Shown here: one piece after another, positions 16,355-26,406 of the stretch
How the letters are laid out: every line of letters begins with the position of its first letter
Numbering within the stretch: position 1 is the stretch's first letter
Source of the DNA: Proteobacteria bacterium ST_bin14
GTDB lineage: Bacteria > Pseudomonadota > Alphaproteobacteria > Sphingomonadales > Sphingomonadaceae
Length of the DNA: 64,000 nucleotides
Assembly: GCA_002083655.1 (NCBI GenBank)
Contig: MSXR01000005.1
Coordinates: 93,455 to 157,454 of the forward strand
Direction of reading: 5' to 3'
Position numbers and translations under genes: made by a program
The notes under the pieces: generated by a model
What the model was told of the DNA's origin: nothing
Database searches by the model: none
The model's input: the letters and a program-made list of their open reading frames with translations, nothing else

Positions 16355-16375
16355 AAGCTCGCTTCAAGCGAGCTT
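16355..16375 (-). repeat. Perfect inverted repeat straddling the rpsJ stop codon
   Basis: AAGCTCGCTT at 16355-16364 and AAGCGAGCTT at 16366-16375 are exact inverted copies around one base. The rpsJ stop codon (complement of 16364-16366) is at the very centre, so the last Lys-Leu-Ala codons of S10 form one arm. In RNA it would fold into a hairpin that encloses the S10 stop, like the hairpin at the S13 stop. Confidence 0.65.
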
Positions 16376-16675
16376 GATCTCCACGTCCACCCCTGCTGCA
16401 AGATCGAGCTTCATCAAAGCATCAACCGTCTGTGGGGTAGGCTGAACAATGTCCAGCATCCGCTTGTAGGTGCGCACCTCGAACTGCTCACGCGACTTTT
16501 TGTCGATGTGCGGACCGCGGTTCACGGTGAACTTCTCAATGCGCGTCGGCAAAGGGATAGGACCGCGAATAAGCGCACCAGTGCGGCGTGCCGTATCGGC
16601 AATGTCGCCGGTTGCCTGATCAAGCACCCGGTGATCGAATGCCTTCAGACGAATACGGATATTCTGCGTTTCCAT
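16364..16675 (-). CDS. rpsJ: 30S ribosomal protein S10 / NusE
   Basis: S10 is a 30S head protein and, as NusE, part of transcription antitermination complexes. The 103-residue protein has NIRIRLKAFDHRVLDQATGDI, TGALIRGPIPLPTRIEKFTVNRGPHIDKKSREQFE (loop and basic segment) and RMLDIVQPTPQTVDAL. It heads the S10 segment. The usual upstream neighbour tuf is now separated by an inserted plus-strand gene and a terminator. Confidence 0.98.
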   Translation of the reverse strand: METQNIRIRLKAFDHRVLDQATGDIADTARRTGALIRGPIPLPTRIEKFTVNRGPHIDKKSREQFEVRTYKRMLDIVQPTPQTVDALMKLDLAAGVDVEIKLA

Positions 16676-16809
16676 AGTCCCTACCGATGCGAAAGAGCGG
16701 GGCCGTTACCGACCGCTTGCTGTTCTGTTTAATTTGAGGACGTGCCACTACAGCGCAGACGGGGAGAGATCAAGCCTCTCCGTGAAATTTTCGCTCTATC
16801 GACACATCA

Positions 16810-16837
16810 TTGCATATACTGCAGTCAATGAGATACT
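16810..16837 (+). promoter_or_regulatory. Candidate promoter of the small gene between tuf and rpsJ
   Basis: TTGCAT (16810-16815) and GATACT (16832-16837) are separated by 16 bases in an AT-rich patch about 40 bases upstream of the gene start at 16876. The match to the sigma-70 consensus is moderate. The S10-operon promoter should lie in this same spacer on minus, but I could not single one out. Confidence 0.35.
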
Positions 16838-16875
16838 ACCGACGATGATGGTTGCCCATAAAAATGGAGAAATTG

Positions 16876-17304
16876 ATGACGGCGCTCGAACGCATCACCG
16901 AACGGGTAATGGCAAACGGCAATCCAGAAGACCGGCGAGTGCGAACCCCTTTATTAACTTTGGAAGAGTTTTTCGACGGGAATGACTTTGTTGGGTCAAT
17001 TGGATGCAACTTAGACAGCGAGCCCGCCCCCGCCGAGTTTTACGAGTTGCTTAGCAATATGCGATCTGCACCGGATGTCAGCGACATCAGGGTTCAAGTT
17101 ACCTGCGTAGACGATCCCGGTAACGACTGGCCATTTTCTGACACCGTATGGATTTTCACAAATATAAGCCCGAACGAAATCGCAGCGAGATTTCCCTCGC
17201 ATTTGGCTCCCGATGAAGTTTGGGAGGGGTGGATTCCTGGACGGAGCTATGACGAATGCGAAGTACGTGAGGGCCATCGACCGCTCGCTGCTTGGTGGGA
17301 TTAA
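16876..17304 (+). CDS. Hypothetical protein inserted between tuf and rpsJ
   Basis: The 142-residue soluble, acidic protein (MTALERITERVMANGNPEDRR ... HRPLAAWWD) has the segments LLTLEEFFDGNDFVGSIGCNL, YELLSNMRSAPDVSDIRVQVTCV and WPFSDTVWIFTNIS. I do not recognise a function. The pattern looks like small conserved stand-alone proteins in mobile neighbourhoods, some of which are immunity proteins, but that is inference. The ATG at 16876 has GGAG at good spacing; in-frame ATG and TTG codons 4 and 8 codons upstream are alternatives. It is on the strand opposite the ribosomal operon and visibly AT-richer than its neighbours. Confidence 0.7.
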   Translation: MTALERITERVMANGNPEDRRVRTPLLTLEEFFDGNDFVGSIGCNLDSEPAPAEFYELLSNMRSAPDVSDIRVQVTCVDDPGNDWPFSDTVWIFTNISPNEIAARFPSHLAPDEVWEGWIPGRSYDECEVREGHRPLAAWWD

Positions 17305-17327
17305 CCTGAAATTTTGATGCCCACCCC

Positions 17328-17365
17328 AAAAAAAGGCCCGGCCTCCTCGACGGAAGACCGGGCCT
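17328..17365 (-). terminator. Rho-independent terminator after tuf
   Basis: On minus, AGGCCCGG (17358-17365) pairs with CCGGGCCT (17334-17341) and is followed by seven Ts (17328-17334). It lies about 30 bases after the tuf stop and would end the str transcript before the inserted plus-strand gene. Confidence 0.85.
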
Positions 17366-17392
17366 CAATTTCTCCGCCCTTTCGGGCGAGGC

Positions 17393-18586
17393 TTACTTCG
17401 AGATGCCGCTGACAATCCCCGAACCAACGGTACGACCGCCTTCGCGGATCGTGAAGCGCTGGCCAAGGTCCATGGCGATCGGTGCAATCAGCTTCACGCC
17501 GAGTGCAATGTTATCGCCAGGCATCACCATTTCGGTGCCCTCAGGCAGCTCGACGGTGCCGGTCACGTCCGTGGTGCGGAAGTAGAACTGCGGGCGATAG
17601 TTGGCGAAGAATGGCGTATGACGGCCACCCTCGTCCTTCGACAGCACGTACACTTCTGACTGGAAGTCAGTGTGTGGCTTGATCGAGCCGGGCTTGCACA
17701 GCACCTGGCCGCGCTCAACTTCTTCACGACCAACGCCGCGGATCAGCGCGCCGATGTTGTCGCCAGCCTGGCCCTGATCGAGCAGCTTGCGGAACATTTC
17801 AACGCCGGTGACAACCGTCTTGCGAACTGCAGGGTGGATGCCGACGATTTCGACTTCCTCGCCAACCTTCACAATGCCGGTTTCGACGCGACCGGTGACA
17901 ACCGTACCGCGACCCGAGATCGAGAACACGTCTTCGATTGGCATCATGAACGGCTTGTCGAGCGGACGCTCTGGCTGTGGCAGATATTCGTCAACTGCCT
18001 GCATCAGCTTCAGAACGGCGTCATGGCCGATCTCAGGCTGCTTGTCGTCAAGCGCACACACTGCCGAACCACGGATGATCGGAATGTTGTCGCCATCGAA
18101 ATCATACTTCGACAGCAGCTCGCGGATTTCCATCTCGACGAGTTCGAGGATTTCCTCGTCATCGACCAGATCGACCTTGTTCATGAAAACAACCATCGTT
18201 GGCACGCCAACCTGGCGGGCGAGCAGGATGTGCTCGCGCGTCTGTGGCATCGGGCCGTCGGTGGCCGAAACGACCAGAATCGCGCCGTCCATCTGCGCGG
18301 CGCCGGTGATCATGTTCTTCACATAATCGGCGTGGCCTGGGCAATCGACGTGCGCGTAATGGCGCGCCGTTGTTTCATATTCGACGTGCGCGGTCGAAAT
18401 CGTGATGCCGCGCTCACGCTCCTCAGGAGCCTTGTCGATGTTGGCATAGCTGGTGAACGTTGCGCCGCCGGTCTCTGCCAGCACCTTGGTGATGGCGGCC
18501 GTCAGCGACGTCTTGCCGTGATCGACGTGGCCGATCGTGCCGATGTTGAGATGCGGCTTGTTCCGCTCAAACTTTGCTTTAGCCAT
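17393..18586 (-). CDS. tuf: Elongation factor Tu
   Basis: EF-Tu is the GTPase that delivers aminoacyl-tRNA to the ribosome. The 397-residue protein has the P-loop GHVDHGKT at residues 19-26, the switch region RGITISTAHVEYE, DCPGHADYVKNMI and NKVD. Length is normal. It is the last gene of the str segment, followed by a strong terminator. Confidence 0.98.
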   Translation of the reverse strand: MAKAKFERNKPHLNIGTIGHVDHGKTSLTAAITKVLAETGGATFTSYANIDKAPEERERGITISTAHVEYETTARHYAHVDCPGHADYVKNMITGAAQMDGAILVVSATDGPMPQTREHILLARQVGVPTMVVFMNKVDLVDDEEILELVEMEIRELLSKYDFDGDNIPIIRGSAVCALDDKQPEIGHDAVLKLMQAVDEYLPQPERPLDKPFMMPIEDVFSISGRGTVVTGRVETGIVKVGEEVEIVGIHPAVRKTVVTGVEMFRKLLDQGQAGDNIGALIRGVGREEVERGQVLCKPGSIKPHTDFQSEVYVLSKDEGGRHTPFFANYRPQFYFRTTDVTGTVELPEGTEMVMPGDNIALGVKLIAPIAMDLGQRFTIREGGRTVGSGIVSGISK

Positions 18587-18663
18587 TGTTTCCTACCTTA
18601 CTGATCAGTTTTTCGGGTCGCCGGGGCGGTGCGAAAGCGTGCCCCATAGCGAGTGATTTTGGG

Positions 18664-20739
<2,076 letters not shown>

Positions 20740-20782
20740 GATCGGTTCCTTGGAGTAGGGATTATCCGGGGGAATGTGGATA

Positions 20783-20804
20783 GGCCGGGGCTTTCACCCC
20801 GGCC
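20783..20804. repeat. Hairpin in the rpsG-fusA spacer
   Basis: GGCCGGGG at 20783-20790 and CCCCGGCC at 20797-20804 form a perfect eight-base stem with a six-base loop. No T run follows on minus. It sits between rpsG and fusA, where E. coli has its S7 regulatory region, but homology to that element is not shown. Confidence 0.55.
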
Positions 20805-20853
20805 GGTCCGATATAGGAAGTTTAGGCTTTCAGCGGAAGGCTATTGCCAACCG

Positions 20854-21324
20854 TTACCAGCGGTAATGCGAGAATGCGCGGTTTGCTTCGGCCATACGAT
20901 GCGTGTCTTCACGCTTTTTGACGGCGTTGCCGCGGTTGTTTGCGGCATCCATCAGCTCACCGGAAAGCCGGCCAGCCATCGTATGCTCGCTGCGGGCGCG
21001 CGCGGCCGAGATCAGCCAGCGAATCGCCAATGCCTGCGACCGTTCAAAGCGCACCTCAACCGGCACCTGATAGGTCGCACCACCAACGCGGCGGCTGCGC
21101 ACTTCGATGTTTGGCTTTACGTTGTTCAGCGCTTCATGAAACACCGCGAGCGGGTCTTTCTTCGCGCGGGTTTCAACGGTTTCAAGCGCACCGTACACAA
21201 TACCTTCGGCGACGGACTTCTTGCCGTCCAGCATTACCGAATTCATGAACTTTGACAGCACCTCATCACCAAATTTGGGATCAGGCAGGATTTCCCGCTT
21301 TTCGGGGCGACGACGACGAGACAT
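20854..21324 (-). CDS. rpsG: 30S ribosomal protein S7
   Basis: S7 organises the 30S head and, in E. coli, represses the str operon. The 156-residue protein starts MSRRRRPEKREILPDPKFGDEVL and has VGGATYQVPVEV and RWLISAARARSEHTMAGRLSGELMDA. Length equals the common 156-residue form. Confidence 0.98.
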   Translation of the reverse strand: MSRRRRPEKREILPDPKFGDEVLSKFMNSVMLDGKKSVAEGIVYGALETVETRAKKDPLAVFHEALNNVKPNIEVRSRRVGGATYQVPVEVRFERSQALAIRWLISAARARSEHTMAGRLSGELMDAANNRGNAVKKREDTHRMAEANRAFSHYRW

Positions 21325-21373
21325 ATTTTCTTCCTTTGCACTTCAGCCTTGATGACGGGACAAGCCCATCGGC

Positions 21374-21745
21374 TTACTTCGGACGCTTGGCGCCGTATTT
21401 GGAACGGGACTGACGACGATCCTTCACACCCTGTGTATCGAGCACGCCGCGCAGCACGTGGTAGCGGACGCCGGGCAAATCGCGAACGCGACCGCCGCGG
21501 ATCAGCACAACCGAGTGCTCCTGCAGGTTATGCCCTTCACCAGGGATGTAGCTGATAACTTCGCGCTGGTTGGTCAGGCGAACCTTGGCAACCTTGCGCA
21601 ATGCCGAGTTCGGCTTTTTCGGAGTCGTTGTATAAACGCGCGTGCAGACGCCCCGCTTCTGCGGGTTCTGATCCATCGCAGGGACCTTTGATTTGGCCTT
21701 CTGCGGATCGCGGCCCTTGCGGACCAGCTGGTTAATCGTTGGCAT
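21374..21745 (-). CDS. rpsL: 30S ribosomal protein S12 (Arg at position 88)
   Basis: S12 is at the decoding centre and sets translational accuracy. The 123-residue protein starts MPTINQLVRKGRDPQK, has TTPKKPNSALRKV with wild-type Lys43, and ends QSRSKYGAKRPK. In the second decoding-centre loop it reads RVRDLPG: residue 88 (codon 21482-21484) is Arg, where E. coli has Lys88. Lys88Arg is an established streptomycin-resistance substitution in other bacteria. The ATG at 21745 matches family starts; an ATG four codons upstream is less likely. First gene of the str segment. Confidence 0.98.
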   Translation of the reverse strand: MPTINQLVRKGRDPQKAKSKVPAMDQNPQKRGVCTRVYTTTPKKPNSALRKVAKVRLTNQREVISYIPGEGHNLQEHSVVLIRGGRVRDLPGVRYHVLRGVLDTQGVKDRRQSRSKYGAKRPK

Positions 21746-21800
21746 GAAGCCCTTCACCTTTTGTTACCGGCAAATTCCGGCGGTTACTTTGCTGAAAGCG

Positions 21801-21850
21801 GAAAAATACAAAGGGACCCCGGCGGCCATTCGGCCCCCCAGGCCCCTTGC
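21801..21850 (-). terminator. Possible leader hairpin / attenuator upstream of rpsL
   Basis: In the leader on minus, AAGGG (near 21845) can pair with CCCTT (near 21811) around a GGCC-GAAT-GGCC inner stem, and the hairpin is followed by TTTGTATTTTTC. It lies between the candidate str promoter and the rpsL start, so it could be an attenuator. The stem has internal mismatches and alternative pairings, so the call is tentative. Confidence 0.35.
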
Positions 21851-21930
21851 GTTCAGCAATGTTCAGCTCTGCCCATTAGCGGGCGGCGTGCGGAAAAAAC
21901 CACTACCAGTCCCGTTGATAAGCAGGCGGC

Positions 21931-21959
21931 GCTATACCCATGCGGGCAGGGGTGGTCAA
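21931..21959 (-). promoter_or_regulatory. Candidate promoter of the str operon
   Basis: On minus, TTGACC (21954-21959) and TATAGC (21931-21936) are separated by exactly 17 bases. This is the best sigma-70-like match in the 344-base gap between rpsL and the divergent glycosyltransferase gene. It would give an rpsL leader of roughly 180 bases. Confidence 0.6.
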
Positions 21960-22089
21960 TGCCATGTTGCAGCCAATCTGGCCGCGCCAGTAAAAGTAAC
22001 GAATATTGCCCAGATTTCCGCCGCTGATTTCGCATTCAGGCCGCTGGACTTAACCCGCCTTCAACCATCATGCGGGCATGGGGTAACAG

Positions 22090-23262
22090 ATGATCCCCCT
22101 GCCCCTTCTTGTCGCTGCGCCAGCCCGCTCTCCATTGCCGCCCGTCCTTGTGACGCTGGCGGCGGCTGGAGCGCTGCACCTGGCATTCTGGCACATCGTG
22201 GCCGCGGACATGACAGCATATCTGCTGCCATGGTTTGACCATATCCGCCAGACCGGGCCGATCGCCGCCTTTGCCGCGCCCTTTTCAAATTACACCCCGC
22301 CCTATCTCTACTTGCTCGCGCTGTTCAGCCCGCTTGGGCCGTTTGTTCCGGCGGTGTCGCTTATCAAGCTCATTTCGGTCACGGGGACCGGCGCGCTGGC
22401 GCTGGCGGTGCGCCATTTGCTGATTCGGCTGGATGTCCCGCAGCCTGAACGCGGCGCAGCGTTGGTGTTTCTGCTGCCCAGCGTTGCCATTAACGCGTCG
22501 CTGCTGGGGCAGGCTGATATGTTCTGGGCGGCCCCATGCATTATGGCCCTGGCCGCGGCACTTGATCGTCGCCACGCGGTGATGCTGTTGTGGTGCGGTG
22601 TGGCGCTGTCATTCAAGGCGCAGTCAGTGCTGATCGCGCCATTCTTCATTGCCGTGCTGATCCACCGTCGCGTGCCGCTTCGGCTGTGGCCGCTTACGCC
22701 GCTTGCCACCGCAGCGATGATGATGCCCGCCATTTTAGCGGGATGGCCGCCGGGCGATCTGCTCGCAATCTATGCCCAGCAATCCACCACCTTTGCCGAT
22801 CTGTCACGCAATGCGCCGAACATATGGTCGATCATTGATCTGCTGCCGCGCGGGGATGATATGCCGTTGCTGGGGCTGGCCTTTACCGCCGCTATTGGCG
22901 TGAGCGCGGCGTATATTGCGCGATTTTCTGCCCAGCCAATGCATGGCCGCGTGCTGATCGCTGCGGCGCTGCTGGCAATGCTGGTAACGGCAGGACTGTT
23001 GCCCAAAATGCATGAACGCTTTTTCTATCTTGCCGATATCGTCGCGCTGGTACTCGCCGTGGCGGCAGGCGATCGCAATAGCTGGCGCACCGCACTGATG
23101 GTGCAAACCGGATCGACGCTGGCGCTGTTTGCGTATCTGAGCGGCATTGAATCTGTCGCCGCGATCAGCGCGGTACCGATGCTGGTCGCGACCTGGCGCG
23201 TGGCGGTGCCATTGCTGCAACCGGCTGCAAACGACAATCCCCTTCTGGCACGCCCGGTTTGA
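22090..23262 (+). CDS. GT-C-type membrane glycosyltransferase (GT87/mannosyltransferase-like)
   Basis: The 390-residue protein has about ten hydrophobic segments. An acidic residue in the first periplasmic loop (HIVAADMTAYLLPWFDHI, near residue 36-53) and the later LPKMHERFFYLADI motif fit GT-C enzymes that use polyprenyl-phosphate-linked sugars. The acceptor is unknown. It is on plus, divergent from the str operon and upstream of a bactofilin. The family call rests on topology and these motifs, not on a search. Confidence 0.7.
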   Translation: MIPLPLLVAAPARSPLPPVLVTLAAAGALHLAFWHIVAADMTAYLLPWFDHIRQTGPIAAFAAPFSNYTPPYLYLLALFSPLGPFVPAVSLIKLISVTGTGALALAVRHLLIRLDVPQPERGAALVFLLPSVAINASLLGQADMFWAAPCIMALAAALDRRHAVMLLWCGVALSFKAQSVLIAPFFIAVLIHRRVPLRLWPLTPLATAAMMMPAILAGWPPGDLLAIYAQQSTTFADLSRNAPNIWSIIDLLPRGDDMPLLGLAFTAAIGVSAAYIARFSAQPMHGRVLIAAALLAMLVTAGLLPKMHERFFYLADIVALVLAVAAGDRNSWRTALMVQTGSTLALFAYLSGIESVAAISAVPMLVATWRVAVPLLQPAANDNPLLARPV

Positions 23263-23355
23263 GCGTTCTAATCTCCTAGCGTTCGATGATTCATGCTAGG
23301 GATCAACCCGAGTCGCTGGATCAGCTTCTTGATCGGTTTTTTGGGCGGGGTAATT

Positions 23356-23856
23356 ATGAGCATGTTCGGTAACAACAAGTCGGGATCGTCGCGCGACACG
23401 GGCTCTTCCAGCCTGCCGCCCGCCCCCAGCCAACCTGCGGGCAAGCGCGGCATGTTCTCAGTGCTCGGGGCGGACGTCATCGTGACGGGTAATGTCACCG
23501 CAACTGCAGACCTGCACATTGATGGCCGCATTGACGGAGACGTGAACTGCGGCTCGCTGGTGCAAGGCGCGGAAAGCCGGATCGCAGGCAATGTTCGCGC
23601 CGAAAGCGCCCGGCTTGCCGGTGCCGTCGAGGGCACTGTTTCAGTTCGCCAGCTTACCGTGGAACGCGCTGCGCGGATCACCGGTGATGTGGAATATGAA
23701 AATATCGCGATCGAAAACGGGGCGAGCATTGATGGCCGCCTGAAGCATATCTCGCCTGAATCCGGCAAGAACTTCACGGCCCCGGCCAGCACGCTTTCTC
23801 CCGTTCGGGTGGCCGATTCGGTATTTTACACCGGGCAAGACGAAGCCGCCGCCTGA
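23356..23856 (+). CDS. Bactofilin (polymer-forming cytoskeletal protein)
   Basis: Bactofilins form filaments that localise cell-envelope enzymes. The 166-residue protein has a short Ser/Pro-rich N-terminus and a beta-helix core from about residue 40: SVLGADVIVTGNVTATADLHIDGRIDGDV, then LTVERAARITGDVEYENIAIENGASIDGRL. I chose the ATG at 23356 behind GGCGGGG; starts at 23293 (adding 21 residues) and 23362 are possible. It ends before a strong terminator and may be co-transcribed with the glycosyltransferase gene. Confidence 0.9.
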   Translation: MSMFGNNKSGSSRDTGSSSLPPAPSQPAGKRGMFSVLGADVIVTGNVTATADLHIDGRIDGDVNCGSLVQGAESRIAGNVRAESARLAGAVEGTVSVRQLTVERAARITGDVEYENIAIENGASIDGRLKHISPESGKNFTAPASTLSPVRVADSVFYTGQDEAAA

Positions 23857-23901
23857 TCGGCCTGGTTGTCGGCAAGCGTTGCGCGCATTTGCTGCGCACG
23901 G

Positions 23902-23940
23902 AAGGGCGCTTTCCCGGGGGGCTGGGAAAGCGCCTTTTTT
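23902..23940 (+). terminator. Rho-independent terminator after the bactofilin gene
   Basis: GGCGCTTTCCC (23905-23915) pairs with GGGAAAGCGCC (23924-23934), an 11-base perfect stem followed by six Ts (23935-23940). Confidence 0.92.
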
Positions 23941-23970
23941 GTTGCCCGCTTGCTGCGGGCAAAACCCCAG

Positions 23971-25236
23971 TTACTTGATCCGCACCCCGCCCTTGATCAC
24001 TGCACTCGGCTTTTCGAGCAGGCGTACATTGGTGAGCGGATCGCCCGTCACCGCGACGATATCACCATAGCGGCCGACTGCCAGCGTGCCGACATCGGCG
24101 GCGCGCGACAGGGCTTCCGCCGCATTGCGCGTCGCAGCGCGGATCGCCTGGATTGGTGTCATGCCGTATTCGACCATCACTCGCAGCTGCCCGGCAGCCG
24201 AGCCATGCGGCATCACCCCGGCGTCCGATCCGAACACCATCTTCACACCAGCGGCATGCGCTTTGCGGAAATTGTCGCGCTGGATCTGCGCGATCTCGCG
24301 ATCCTTACGCAGATTATCCTCCAGCACGCCGTTCTTGGCACCCTCGGCCTGGGTGTAATCGGTGTTGAAGATATCCATCGACAGCCAAGTACCGCGCTCC
24401 TTGGCGAGACGAATGCCCTCATCGTCGATCAGGCTGGCATGTTCGATCGTGTCGATCCCCGCGCGGATCGCCGCTTTAATCCCCGCACCACCATGCGCGT
24501 GTGCCGCCACCCGCAGCCCCCATAGATGCGCTTCCTCGGCAATCGCGCGCAGTTCGTCCTCGGACAATTGTTGCTGACCGGGTTCGGTGTTGCGCGAAAA
24601 GACACCGCCGGTCGCGCAGACCTTGATCACCTCGGCACCATATTTACGCTGTTCGCGCACGCGTGAACGCAGTTCCTGCGGGCCGTCGCCAACTGCCACA
24701 CCCTTGGCCTTGTAGGACGGCGGCAGATAGGTGCTGTCGCAATGCCCGCCCGTCGCCCCCAGCGCGTGCGCCGCCGGCACGATCCGCGGGCCGACCATCA
24801 ACCCCTCCTCGATCGCCTGCTTATACGCAACATCGGCATAGTTTTCCGACCCGACATTGCGCACGGTCGTGAACCCCGCCTCAAGCATCGCGCGCGCATT
24901 GGCGACACCCTGGACCGCCCAAAACGCATCGGTGAAGCGCAACCCCGAATAGCCGCCGTACAACGGGTTCGAATCAAGATGCACATGCATGTCGATCAAG
25001 CCGGGCAGAATCGTCTGACCGGCAAGGTCGATATGCTTGACGTCACTGCCCCATTTCACCGTGCGCGCATCGGCCACGCTGGTGATCCGGCCATCGGTGA
25101 TGAACACCGCCGGATAATCGACCGTCTTGCCACTTGTCACATCGACCAGATGGTCCGCCGTGACGACAACGCTTTCGGCCAGCGCGGGAGCTGCGAGCAG
25201 AAACGCGGCACTCGCCGCGAGAACAGATTTCAACAT
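23971..25236 (-). CDS. Secreted amidohydrolase (Xaa-Arg/Lys-dipeptidase-like)
   Basis: The 421-residue protein starts with a signal peptide ending near ALA-20. It has a full set of amidohydrolase-superfamily metal residues: HVH at 84 and 86, a candidate carboxylated Lys205 in EVIKVCATGG, His246/248, His266 and Asp338 in FGSDAGVMPHG. This arrangement matches binuclear members such as the Caulobacter dipeptidase Cc2672-like group that act on N-acyl or Xaa-Arg/Lys substrates. The substrate is inferred by resemblance only. It is 12 bases after the S41-like gene, so it is probably in the same operon. Confidence 0.85.
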   Translation of the reverse strand: MLKSVLAASAAFLLAAPALAESVVVTADHLVDVTSGKTVDYPAVFITDGRITSVADARTVKWGSDVKHIDLAGQTILPGLIDMHVHLDSNPLYGGYSGLRFTDAFWAVQGVANARAMLEAGFTTVRNVGSENYADVAYKQAIEEGLMVGPRIVPAAHALGATGGHCDSTYLPPSYKAKGVAVGDGPQELRSRVREQRKYGAEVIKVCATGGVFSRNTEPGQQQLSEDELRAIAEEAHLWGLRVAAHAHGGAGIKAAIRAGIDTIEHASLIDDEGIRLAKERGTWLSMDIFNTDYTQAEGAKNGVLEDNLRKDREIAQIQRDNFRKAHAAGVKMVFGSDAGVMPHGSAAGQLRVMVEYGMTPIQAIRAATRNAAEALSRAADVGTLAVGRYGDIVAVTGDPLTNVRLLEKPSAVIKGGVRIK

Positions 25237-25248
25237 TAGATCAAATCC

Positions 25249-26406
25249 TCAATAAACGCGGCATTGGCGGGCCACGAAATCCTCCCTCGGCAGTCCGTCG
25301 GTCGCCGTCAGCCGCTCAGCGGGCAGCTTCACGACCATCCCGCTCGCTGGCAAGCTGAAATCATAGACCGCGCCCTTCAGCTGGGCCATGCGCCCGCCGC
25401 AGACTTCGGCGCCGATCGCGCGAAAGCCGATCGCGATTCCTTCGCCCATGCTGCCGGTCCAGCGCCCGACCTGGACGATCACTTTGCCTGAGTGGAATTT
25501 GCCCGCGCGCGGCAAAACCTGCTCTATCCACTGGCGCACGATGCCAGTGTCGCGTTTCTCGGCGGGCAAGCTGTGAATCTGATAGTTGGCGGGCGCGCGG
25601 ACGAACCAGCTCATCATCGCGCGCGCGACGCTGGTGTTGCCGCCGCTCGGCGTGTCGCTCACGTCGATGATGACCGTGGCCTTGGGCGCGGTCTTTGCCA
25701 TCGCCGAATCGAACGCGGCGATCGTCGACTGGTTGCCCAGGCTGTTGTTGATCCTGATCCGGGTCGGCACCTTGCGCGCGCCCTCGATCACGCTCACCGG
25801 CGGCTGATCATGCTTGATCGTATAGCGGCTCGGTAGTGTCAGCGTGCGCGTGGCCCCGGCATGGGTGAAGGTCAGCACACGCGACCGATCGCGCCGCCCG
25901 GCGGCAAGCACCCGTGCGGCATAATCGGCGCGCTCGGGCGTTACTTCCAACCCGAGCGCTTCCCAGAAGCTCGCCACCGCCTGCGCGGTCGGCACGCCGT
26001 TGACCGCCGTCAGCTGTTCACCCACGCCGATCCCCGCTGCCGACGCTGGCGTGTCAGGCTTCACCGCGACGACGACATAGCCATCGCCCCGCCTCTCGAT
26101 CCACAGATCGGCATAGGTCGGCACGATCGCCCAGCTGTCCTTGAACGACCCGCCTGTGATGGCGTGATGATCCGCCAGACTTGTGATCCGGTTCTCGGCA
26201 TAATGGAGCAGGCTGTCGGCATCATGCACTGCCGTCCGTTCCGCCGCGAGCGCGGGGGAATCGGGCAGCACCCCGCCGGGCCAGTGATCGGTGTAAGCGT
26301 AGTTCTCGGCGATGATCCTATCGAGTGCCCGCGCGTCGGCGTTATAATCGATCGTCAGGGCTTCCGCCGTGCCGATCATCAGCACCAGCGACAGCGTGCT
26401 GATCAT
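25249..26406 (-). CDS. Secreted S41-family peptidase-like protein with PDZ domain
   Basis: The 385-residue protein has a short signal sequence (MISTLSLVLMIGTAEA), a PDZ-like segment (DGYVVVAVKPDTPASAAGIGVGEQLTAVNG, about residues 110-140) and a C-terminal S41 fold. The candidate catalytic dyad is Ser319 in GRWTGSMGEG and Lys344 in AQLKGAVYDF. It overlaps the lpdA stop by four bases (ATGA). Downstream is a secreted amidohydrolase, so the two may digest peptides together, which is an inference. Confidence 0.75.
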   Translation of the reverse strand: MISTLSLVLMIGTAEALTIDYNADARALDRIIAENYAYTDHWPGGVLPDSPALAAERTAVHDADSLLHYAENRITSLADHHAITGGSFKDSWAIVPTYADLWIERRGDGYVVVAVKPDTPASAAGIGVGEQLTAVNGVPTAQAVASFWEALGLEVTPERADYAARVLAAGRRDRSRVLTFTHAGATRTLTLPSRYTIKHDQPPVSVIEGARKVPTRIRINNSLGNQSTIAAFDSAMAKTAPKATVIIDVSDTPSGGNTSVARAMMSWFVRAPANYQIHSLPAEKRDTGIVRQWIEQVLPRAGKFHSGKVIVQVGRWTGSMGEGIAIGFRAIGAEVCGGRMAQLKGAVYDFSLPASGMVVKLPAERLTATDGLPREDFVARQCRVY

